From the NCBI GenBank assembly GCA_026770585.1, contig MU648517.1:1-11679 (forward strand): 11,679 bases of DNA, written 5' to 3'. This document shows, one piece after another, positions 6,403-11,679 of the stretch. The notes under the pieces were generated by a model, which saw only the letters and a list, made by a program, of their open reading frames with translations, was not told the DNA's origin and did no database searches. Made by a program: the position numbers and the translations under genes. The stretch's first letter is position 1; the number at the start of each line of letters is the position of its first letter. The stretch comes from Baffinella frigidus. Lineage: Eukaryota; Cryptophyceae; Cryptomonadales; Baffinellaceae.

Positions 6403-7530
6403 TTACTGGGGAACCATACCGGTACCCCACTGTGAATAACGTTGTTCTCCAAGGGTCCCACAAACGAACTCCCAGTTGGGTTGCATATTCGCGTGGTCAT
6501 CGATGTGCAGTGCCGCCTGCTTGTACACCGGCGAACCCTCTTCTAAGAAAGGCATCATATCCTCCTCGGACATGTCCTCCTCGAACGCAACCGGCTCCCA
6601 CCCCCTCCAGGATCTAGACGTGCTTGCGACGGTGCCCTGAGCGCGTCGGCGCGCACGTCTCTCGACAGCGCGAACGAAGCGTTCCTCCGACGCAACTTTC
6701 GCATCCCGCTCGACATCCCGCTCTTCACACGCACGTTTCCAGCGCGCCTTGGAAAACGCACGCGCCCGCTGCCACTTGGTGTCGAACTGCTCCTTGGTCA
6801 TCGCAGCGTCTGGAGAGTAGTCGGGTGGTGGTGGCGAGGGGGTAGTGCTCTTGGAAGGGACCCCCAGAGATGCTGCGCCACGGACACAAACGGAGCCATA
6901 CGTGACCCCCCCAATAAGACGGAAATCGAGGTCTGTTGTGATGGTACCGAAAACAATCTTGTACGTCTCCATCTCAGAGAGGCGGGCTGACGCCTCTTTC
7001 GCGTTGATTGCAGCTGGCCATCCCTTCGCGTTCTTGACCGCCAACCCCAGCAACAGCTCTCCCATAACCCCGTCGGGTCGCTTGGTCGGGTCGGCAAACA
7101 GCTTCTCTTCAGCCGAAGACGACAGCCGCTCCACGTACTGGAGAAAAGAAGGTGTTGTACGCATCCTCCTCTCGAGGTCCATCGAGACGACCGCACGTTC
7201 TTCGCCACACTCGGCAGCGGCAAGCTTCTTCAGGATGGACAACACCCAGTCCGACATCTCTGACATCGGCTTGAACTCGACTTTTGGGGGAGTGTCGGTG
7301 ACCTTGCCGAACACCGATCGATAATAATCAATCGACGCTTGTCGCGTCATGTTCCCGACACCGCCTTCTGAAACCGGCCACCCCTTTGAATTCTTGACCA
7401 TGAGACAGATGCGAAGCAGGCCCTCGAGCTCATCCTCTTGCTTCTCGCTGGGTTCCAGGTCCATCGCATTCTTCTGCATCCGCACCGTCAATTCGACCAC
7501 GTAGGCGAGGAAGTTGCGATCGCGTCGCAT
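6403..7530 (-). CDS. Unrecognised two-repeat protein, possibly 5'-truncated; paralogue of its neighbour
   Basis: The gene encodes 375 residues. Two internal copies, at about 1-80 and 118-200, share LE..MR....FL.YV..L, then LL...VKN.KGWP, then Y..VFG.iT; KGWP and VFG are the most conserved points. Residues about 225-310 are proline-rich, then very basic and charged (KTEQF-like helices, RRARRRAQ), suggesting an extended or nucleic-acid-binding tail. The end (about 315-375) is acidic, then unassigned. The gene at 7616-8623 shares the same unit pattern in weaker form. The in-frame codons just upstream of the ATG encode KLEGA, which continues the match to DLERR of the second repeat, so the original coding region probably began further upstream. 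An in-frame TAG at 7594-7596 closes that path. GC content is clearly higher than in the ankyrin genes. I do not recognise the family. Confidence 0.75.
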   Translation of the reverse strand: MRRDRNFLAYVVELTVRMQKNAMDLEPSEKQEDELEGLLRICLMVKNSKGWPVSEGGVGNMTRQASIDYYRSVFGKVTDTPPKVEFKPMSEMSDWVLSILKKLAAAECGEERAVVSMDLERRMRTTPSFLQYVERLSSSAEEKLFADPTKRPDGVMGELLLGLAVKNAKGWPAAINAKEASARLSEMETYKIVFGTITTDLDFRLIGGVTYGSVCVRGAASLGVPSKSTTPSPPPPDYSPDAAMTKEQFDTKWQRARAFSKARWKRACEERDVERDAKVASEERFVRAVERRARRRAQGTVASTSRSWRGWEPVAFEEDMSEEDMMPFLEEGSPVYKQAALHIDDHANMQPNWEFVCGTLGEQRYSQWGTGMVPQ

Positions 7531-7563
7531 CGCCCCCTCGAGCTTTGTCGCATGGACGGACCT

Positions 7564-7602
7564 GGGTTTGAGGTTCGGGTTTGAGGTTTGGGTCTAGGGG
7601 TA
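7564..7602. repeat. 13-bp G-rich tandem repeat between the paralogous genes
   Basis: Three units, GGGTTTGAGGTTC, GGGTTTGAGGTTT and GGGTCTAGGGGTA, lie in the short gap between the two minus-strand genes. They are telomere-like in style only. The repeat falls where the 5' end of the downstream gene appears to be lost. Confidence 0.7.
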
Positions 7603-7615
7603 ATTTAAGGATGGT

Positions 7616-8623
7616 TTAAAATGGGTTAAGGGGTTGTGGGCCAGGGTCGTGCCTGCCAGCGAGCGTTGGTGATGCCATGATGTCCTTCATGACCAAGCTG
7701 AAAAATGTACGATACCCGCACGTGTCTGAGATGCTGCCCACGTCCTTGTAGATCAGATCCGCATGCTTTCGCTCCTCACGCTCCCGCTGTTTCTCGATAC
7801 GCGCCGCTGCCGCCTCCCGCTGCCTCTCGACACTGCCCGGCAAGCCCGCCAAGATCGCACGAAGCACCGCGAGGGTGCGTGAGTCCACGTGCACCCCAGC
7901 CGCCGCCAAGGTATCCTTCTCTGCCGCGCCTACAACCACCATGACAAACTCGGTGGCATACATCGCATAGATCGTGTCCCTTTGCAAATCGCGCTCCAAC
8001 TGCATTGCTGCTCTGGACCGAGACTCCTGCGTGCCGATTGCGATCGCAACGATCGCGTCATCGAAGCGCTTGCGAATCAGAGCAAACTGCGGCGCTTCCA
8101 GCGCAAATCCGGATCCAAGCGGGTCCCATTTCCCACTGCTCGCCAGCACCGCAACACTCCAGACAGAACGCTCCATGTCGTCCTTGTCGTGGATGAGTTC
8201 GCCAGGATCCCCCCATCTTGCCCACAGATCCGCTCGGAGAAGTGCAAGGGTGTTGGCGGCTGTCTCGATGGTGTTGGTTGAGTGCAGGAAAGACACCCAT
8301 CGCAACACAAAGCACCGGTAGCTGCTGTCCGCTTGCAGGTCAGCCCCCAGCCGCACTGCTTCTCGCTCCTTGACATCGTTTGGCGAAAACGTCAGGATTC
8401 GTGTGACCGAACTCAACAGACGCTCTTTCCACTCGAAAAACTGTTCCGGTAGTTTGCCACCCGACCCGACCCCGTTCACAGGCTTGCATCCGCCGTCCAA
8501 GTTCTCGCATGCATCGCGCGAGTACCACTCGTCGAAGCCATCGAACGCCCCCTTATGCACAGAACGAACCCATCGCAGTGCCATAGGGTTCGGGTTCCCC
8601 ACAGAGAACGTGTCGTCGTCCAT
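7616..8623 (-). CDS. Unrecognised repeat protein, paralogue of the gene at 6403
   Basis: The gene encodes 335 residues. Two internal copies can be seen: AVRLGADLQADSSYRCFVLRWVSFL...TLALLRADLW (about 89-134) and AMQLERDLQRDTIYAMYATEFV...TLAVLRAIL (about 206-258). They share L..DLQ.D..Y and the later T-L-A-(L/V)-L-R-A helix. MALRWVRSVHKG near the N-terminus echoes FVLRWVSFLHST. SGKWDP at 163-168 lines up with SKGWP of the neighbour, at the same place in the unit. The end is charged and probably helical (RQREAAAARIEKQREREERKHADL), then variable. There is no signal peptide or clear catalytic motif. The unit is probably all-helical. The ATG at 8623 is the first in frame; no TATA box is visible, unlike the ankyrin genes. 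The function is unknown. Confidence 0.8.
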   Translation of the reverse strand: MDDDTFSVGNPNPMALRWVRSVHKGAFDGFDEWYSRDACENLDGGCKPVNGVGSGGKLPEQFFEWKERLLSSVTRILTFSPNDVKEREAVRLGADLQADSSYRCFVLRWVSFLHSTNTIETAANTLALLRADLWARWGDPGELIHDKDDMERSVWSVAVLASSGKWDPLGSGFALEAPQFALIRKRFDDAIVAIAIGTQESRSRAAMQLERDLQRDTIYAMYATEFVMVVVGAAEKDTLAAAGVHVDSRTLAVLRAILAGLPGSVERQREAAAARIEKQREREERKHADLIYKDVGSISDTCGYRTFFSLVMKDIMASPTLAGRHDPGPQPLNPF

Positions 8624-8713
8624 TCTACGTTGCCCGGGAGGAATACAGCGTGTTGTGACGAGGTTGTTGTTGTCCCCTTCGTCCGTTCACTTGATCTGTG
8701 TAAAGTGGTCGTG

Positions 8714-8742
8714 TCAACTTTAGATGAAATGTCTTAAGTTGA
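8714..8742. repeat. Weak inverted repeat related to the hairpin at 2822
   Basis: TCAACTT (8714-8720) pairs with AAGTTGA (8736-8742). With its flank the left arm reads GTGTCAACTT, exactly as in the perfect hairpin at 2822-2856, and the spacing between arms is similar. It lies about 90 bp upstream of the minus-strand gene at 8623, a position comparable to that of the other hairpin. Confidence 0.45.
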
Positions 8743-8768
8743 AATGCAAGTTATGGTCAGTTCGCTAT

Positions 8769-8955
8769 CGGTAACTCCTAATGGAGTTTCTTGGTTCCTA
8801 ATGGACGTTTAACCCCCCACTTTAATATATGCAATAAATATATATGTGAGTTAGTCCCTAATTTTACTACACATATTCTAGTATATGGTAGTTAATCCCC
8901 CACTTTACTACATATGCATATGAGTTAGTCTCCCACATTACTACACAGATAGGTC
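8769..8955. repeat. Degenerate AT-rich tandem repeat in the intergenic region 8624-9138
   Basis: TCCTAATGGA occurs twice, 20 bp apart (8776-8785 and 8796-8805). Then come roughly four imperfect units of about 40-48 bp that contain GTTAATCCCCCACTTTACTAC, trimmed and varied: for example GTTTAACCCCCCACTTTA, GTTAGTCCCTAATTTTACTAC, GTTAATCCCCCACTTTACTA and GTTAGTCTCCCACATTACTA. TATATGCATA-type palindromes lie between them. I see no gene in 8624-9138. Confidence 0.75.
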
Positions 8956-9088
8956 CCCGCCTAGATCAGCAACCCAGCGCATCCATACACCCATGGCGAT
9001 AAGCCATGTGCACACACGATGCGCCGTTCTTGACCATCAAAATCAGCAGCTCTCACCATGCTGGGTACAGACACGCGTTTCATACGCT

Positions 9089-9102
9089 TTAGTATTTGAG
9101 CA
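9089..9102 (+). promoter_or_regulatory. KTAGTATTTRWGCA element before the WD40-like gene
   Basis: TTAGTATTTGAGCA ends 36 nt before the ATG at 9139. It is 13/14 identical to 5305-5318 and 12/14 to 3238-3251. Confidence 0.55.
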
Positions 9103-9138
9103 GATTCGTTTAATCTACTCGTGTTAGATTTCGTCAAC

Positions 9139-9402
9139 ATGTTGGTTTTTGGTCTGCGATGTGGGGCGGTAAGCTTTGTTGATGAGACGAAAGGCGAAGA
9201 GATGTGGCGAAAACATGCATACCCAGATGATCCAAAGGGTGTGGCTGTAGCGACATCCTCCGATGGTAGCTGTGTGGCCAGCGCAGATAAAAATCATGCG
9301 CAATGGAACTTATGGAACAGTGTCGATGGTATGATGCGCACTGTTCAACCCGTGCACAATGGACGTGGGAACTGCACATGTCATGGATCAGCTACGGCAT
9401 AA
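9139..9402 (+). pseudogene. 5' part of a WD40-like gene, out of frame with the rest
   Basis: From the ATG at 9139 this frame encodes 87 residues. They include one recognisable beta-propeller blade (GVAVATSSDGSCVASADKNHAQWNLWNSVDG), then an unrelated-looking tail (GRGNCTCHGSATA) before the stop. The continuation of the propeller is in the +1 frame from 9359, overlapping by 44 bp. The blade ending LWNSVDG is followed too soon by another blade ending (MDVGTAHVMDQL) in the other frame, as if roughly one blade, not a multiple of three bases, had been lost. The open frame extends up to a GTG at 9121, but the promoter-like element favours the ATG. A sequencing error or ribosomal frameshift is possible but would not explain the missing blade. 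Confidence 0.6.
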
Positions 9403-10324
9403 ATGTCAGTTGGACTCACAGAAAGGCTTCGATGCCATAGTGTTTTCCCCTGATAATACACAGATTGTCACAATATCATTCTTTGGCAATTTGGATATGT
9501 ATAACGCTCACACAAACGAACTGTTGTGGGAATTATCAACATCCCATACACTTTATTCCGCCTCGTTCACTGGAGATGGGACGCTTGTAGCTGCTATGTC
9601 TAGGTGTGGCATGGTCCACATCCGATATGCTAAAACAGGCGTGGAGTTCAAGCAGATATTTCTAGATGGTGTAGGTCAATTTTGCCCTACTGACAACAAT
9701 CGATTCGTAACTACAAACGGAGACGAACTCGTGTTATGGGATATCGAAAATGGAACAAAAATTTGGGAAATCACACCCGGTCGTGATGATTACAATGACA
9801 TAGAGAACTTTGCACGTTTTTCACCAGACGGAAAAACAATCGTTACGGTTCAACAGGCACTCGTTACGGTTCAACAGGCCGAAATACCGGAAATGTCAGA
9901 GTCAGAATCAGAGGAAGAACTCGAGGAGCAACCAAATCATGTTCTTGTCATCGATGCTGCGAACGGATCCACGAAATTCTCTCTGGAACACGATAGATTT
10001 GTAAGCGTATACGATGCATCATTCTCAGTCGATGGACGTAAGCTCGCATCAGTGGGTAGTTTTGCTGAGAATCATGGCATCTGTATAATTTGGGACCTCT
10101 CGAACGGATCTAAGATGAATATTATCCATTTATCGCATCCTATACATTCAGTTGCATGGGCACGTGATTTTGTACAAGACAATAGGCGCATGGCGGTAGC
10201 GATGTCACTACACCCGAATCTTGGGGAGAACTCTCGTTTAGGAGGACTCGAAGTGGATCTGGTCCGAATGATCCTCGATCCTTATACACAACCACTCGGT
10301 GTGGTTACAGAGGTTTGGATATAA
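9359..10324 (+). CDS. WD40-like beta-propeller protein (main frame)
   Basis: The gene encodes 321 residues with degenerate WD40/propeller blades. Typical pieces are FDAIVFSPDNTQIVTISFFGNLDMYN (about 24-49), YSASFTGDGTLVAAMSRCGMVHIRYAKTG (66-94), LVLWDIENGTKIWEI (125-139), FARFSPDGKTIVTV (151-164), VLVIDAANGSTKFSL (195-209), DASFSVDGRKLASVGS (219-234) and IIWDLSNGSKMNII (243-256). An acidic insert (SESESEEELEEQ) interrupts the propeller near 180-191. Such proteins are scaffolds; no enzyme motif is visible. The real protein probably began in the other frame at 9139, so this ATG may not be a native start, and the protein may be truncated or inactive. The last 50 residues are unassigned. Confidence 0.75.
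   Translation: MDVGTAHVMDQLRHKCQLDSQKGFDAIVFSPDNTQIVTISFFGNLDMYNAHTNELLWELSTSHTLYSASFTGDGTLVAAMSRCGMVHIRYAKTGVEFKQIFLDGVGQFCPTDNNRFVTTNGDELVLWDIENGTKIWEITPGRDDYNDIENFARFSPDGKTIVTVQQALVTVQQAEIPEMSESESEEELEEQPNHVLVIDAANGSTKFSLEHDRFVSVYDASFSVDGRKLASVGSFAENHGICIIWDLSNGSKMNIIHLSHPIHSVAWARDFVQDNRRMAVAMSLHPNLGENSRLGGLEVDLVRMILDPYTQPLGVVTEVWI
9839..9880 (+). repeat. 21-bp tandem duplication in the WD40-like gene
   Basis: Two 21-bp units differ by two bases and encode IVTVQQA then LVTVQQA. The shared stretch is TCGTTACGGTTCAACAGGC. The duplication is in frame, within a loop beside the acidic insert, so it would be tolerated. Confidence 0.9.
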
Positions 10325-10814
10325 ATTTAAGACTGAAGTCCAGTAGTAGTACTCTCCCGGGTCTCTGTATTGTGTGTAAATGAACCCCAACCGTTTAATG
10401 CCATATGTCCATAAACAGACGCGGTACAGAGGCACCGCAATCGTATCATGTAAAAGCTGCTAGACACTGATAGATTGTTGAATACAACGCGTGTATGCTG
10501 TGTGAAGAGGTCGAGGTATTTGTCTGTCATGGTATGGTCTGACAAAGCCGAGACCCCTATGGCTGAGAATCCACTTTGATACAGAACCACCACAACACAA
10601 CTATTTCAAGTGACTGTGTCTGTAAATAAATCCTAAACACTGAACCACAACTATCTTCACCTTCAACGCATGGTTGTCAACTACGTGGAATCTTGATCAG
10701 TGACGCGACAGAGTTTACAGCGGTCGTACACACACCACACACCCACATGGAACACCGTTGTTTATTGAATACGTAGAACACCACCCCCCCACACAAGACC
10801 GCCGTTGAACACGT
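10325..10814. other. Intergenic region without a convincing gene
   Basis: This 490-bp stretch separates convergent genes. A minus-strand frame at 10327-10593 lacks an early ATG and shows no domain, so I do not call it. The stretch holds AATAAATCC-type sequence near 10624, two related GAACCACAACTAT-like segments (about 10583-10610 and 10641-10662), and a CACACACCACACACCCACATG tract (about 10728-10748, trimmed) like the CA-rich repeats beside the gene at 6403. Confidence 0.5.
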
Positions 10815-11297
10815 CTACATCATCGATTCAACCTTGCGCTTCACCGATGTACCCTCTCGCGTCTTTGTAAAGTTACGGACCTCGTGAACCACGACGCCAC
10901 TCTGTGTGAAGTACACAAGCGAAGCAATCTGAATGTTCTCATTGTTCAGGTCGCATGCACATAAATATTTGGTAATTTGTTCGGTGTCCTTCGCGATGTT
11001 CGGGGCACTGATCTTCAATTCATATAGACAATTACCTGCAACTTCAAGGTCAATCCGACCTACGAGAAGACTTCCTTCCCCTAAGTCGACAAAGAGCTCC
11101 CGCTCCATCATGACAGGAATCATGTCGAGGTAGGCCCGGCGTACAACCGCCCGTTGATATAGAGCCTCTGAATACCGTGTTCCGTATCTGGTACTTATAT
11201 CGGAAAACACATCAAGCATGTGAGAATGAACAGATGCCGCGTCACTTACAAGACCTTGAAAAATGTTCACATTCCCTATAACTGCGTCCGCGTTCAT
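10815..11297 (-). CDS. GxxExxY / PD-(D/E)XK-type nuclease-like protein
   Basis: The signature fits the GxxExxY family (PD-(D/E)XK superfamily). GTRYSEALYQRAV matches the G-x-x-(E)-x-x-Y region. Then come GRIDLEV with a putative catalytic Asp, YELK giving E-x-K, and EQITKYL with the Q-x-x-x-Y pattern seen in RecB-like nucleases. A Leu/Ile/Val beta-strand pattern surrounds them. The predicted activity is metal-dependent DNA cleavage, possibly repair or recombination; this is inferred from family, not shown. The length from the ATG at 11297 is 160 residues, close to the usual size. The open frame continues to an ATG at 11444, but the extra 49 residues are Arg/Thr/His-rich and unconserved-looking. 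A CACGTG element shared with another gene's upstream region would also then fall inside the coding sequence. The end (VKRKVES) is basic. Confidence 0.72.
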   Translation of the reverse strand: MNADAVIGNVNIFQGLVSDAASVHSHMLDVFSDISTRYGTRYSEALYQRAVVRRAYLDMIPVMMERELFVDLGEGSLLVGRIDLEVAGNCLYELKISAPNIAKDTEQITKYLCACDLNNENIQIASLVYFTQSGVVVHEVRNFTKTREGTSVKRKVESMM

Positions 11298-11398
11298 TGT
11301 AGCGACACGCCGACTTGAGCAAAGCCTCGGATGTTTTCGTGTCACGACAACGCCCGGGTTCCTTGCTTTGCATATGTGATTCTGTTCGGTGTTATATG

Positions 11399-11417
11399 CA
11401 TAATGTTGACACGTGTC
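11399..11417. promoter_or_regulatory. CATAATGTTGACACGTGTC element
   Basis: It equals CATAAGTTGACACGTGTC at 2844-2861 apart from one inserted base, and it ends in the palindrome GACACGTGTC. It lies 102 bp upstream of the ATG at 11297; the other copy lies 116 bp upstream of the ATG at 2728. Both genes are on the minus strand. A shared upstream binding site is inferred. Confidence 0.5.
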
Positions 11418-11496
11418 TGTACGTGTCTTGGTCAATGCACGCACATACTCTCACTCTAGTGTCTAAAAAAATCTCGATATGTAAAAAGTTAGTACC

Positions 11497-11512
11497 AGTG
11501 ACACGTGTCACT
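11497..11512. repeat. 16-bp perfect palindrome with CACGTG centre
   Basis: AGTGACACGTGTCACT equals its own reverse complement. It is the first of three CACGTG-centred palindromes within about 55 bp (the next is TCACGTGA at 11525-11532). Confidence 0.9.
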
Positions 11513-11530
11513 TACGACCCCTTGTCACGT

Positions 11531-11550
11531 GAAGTGACACGTGTCACTTC
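11531..11550. repeat. 20-bp perfect palindrome with CACGTG centre
   Basis: GAAGTGACACGTGTCACTTC equals its own reverse complement, and its central 16 bp are identical to 11497-11512. Such E-box/G-box cores are bound by bHLH or bZIP dimers in many eukaryotes; no binder is identified here. To the right, 11551-11679 holds CGGTTCCTT twice and an 11-bp tandem (TTTCGATCATG, TTTCGATCACG at 11608-11629), with no gene visible. Confidence 0.9.
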
Positions 11551-11679
11551 GGTTCCTTGTATCCAATGGTACATCGGTTCCTTAATTAGGGTGATATTTT
11601 GGTCATTTTTCGATCATGTTTCGATCACGAAGTCATCACGTCCCGATAAGTACACACTTTTGGGACTTTCTGGTACAAA

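Noticed and set aside
6138-6617. Plus-strand open frame rich in His, Thr and Pro
   Set aside because: It translates the CA-rich repeat and then runs antisense into the gene at 6403.
6845-7324. Plus-strand open frame of 159 codons
   Set aside because: It is antisense to the repeat protein at 6403-7530, whose internal duplication shows which strand codes.
7564-7602. Possible telomere
   Set aside because: There are only three imperfect units, and they lie inside a continuous gene region with genes on both sides.
9206-9226. AAACATGCATAC shared by the WD40-like gene (RKHAYP) and the ankyrin minisatellite (RKHAYE)
   Set aside because: The match is only about 12 bp, it contains a common ATGCAT palindrome, and the flanks do not align, so it is probably chance.
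10327-10593. Minus-strand open frame of 88 codons between convergent genes
   Set aside because: It begins at GTG, its first ATG leaves about 67 residues with no recognisable domain, and no promoter-like element precedes it.

Overview
The window looks like part of a large eukaryotic DNA virus (Nucleocytoviricota type) or of a viral stretch integrated in a protist or algal genome. The grounds are: closely packed intron-poor genes on both strands; TATA-box-like signals just upstream of AUG codons, with no bacterial ribosome binding sites; a cluster of ankyrin-repeat genes; an intron-less tRNA-Leu lying among protein genes; a GxxExxY/PD-(D/E)XK-type nuclease; and abundant intergenic minisatellites and palindromes. 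No hallmark gene (capsid, polymerase, packaging ATPase) is present, so lineage cannot be fixed, and a protist chromosome remains possible.

Layout. 1-2728: three minus-strand ankyrin genes in tandem; the first runs off the left edge. 2729-3277: non-coding stretch with a perfect 13-bp hairpin, tRNA-Leu(CAA), a 14-bp tandem repeat and a promoter region. 3278-5071: plus-strand lysine-rich protein with 13-residue STPxYK repeats and an unrecognised C-terminal domain, followed at once by a 40-codon remnant of a second copy of its 5' end. 5349-6032: plus-strand ankyrin protein with a 30-bp coding minisatellite. 6033-6402: CA-rich repeats between convergent genes. 6403-8623: a GC-rich island holding two minus-strand genes that appear to be diverged paralogues of one unrecognised repeat family. 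8624-9138: AT-rich tandem repeats. 9139-10324: a plus-strand WD40-like gene whose first part is in another frame, so probably broken. 10325-10814: no convincing gene. 10815-11297: minus-strand GxxExxY-type nuclease. 11298-11679: upstream region rich in CACGTG palindromes.

Regulation. The three plus-strand protein genes share a near-identical 14-bp element (consensus KTAGTATTTRWGCA) ending 26-37 nt before the AUG. A weaker copy sits at the same place before the first ankyrin gene. A 42-bp element containing ACATATAAGAATGTCGACC occurs twice, with a diverged third copy upstream of the second ankyrin gene. A third element, CATAA(T)GTTGACACGTGTC, lies about 100 bp upstream of two minus-strand genes. 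These signals help choose start codons.

Functionally, the ankyrin and WD40-like proteins are probably interaction scaffolds, and in giant viruses such genes are often lineage-specific duplicates. The paralogous repeat pair at 6403-8623 is the best candidate for something undescribed.
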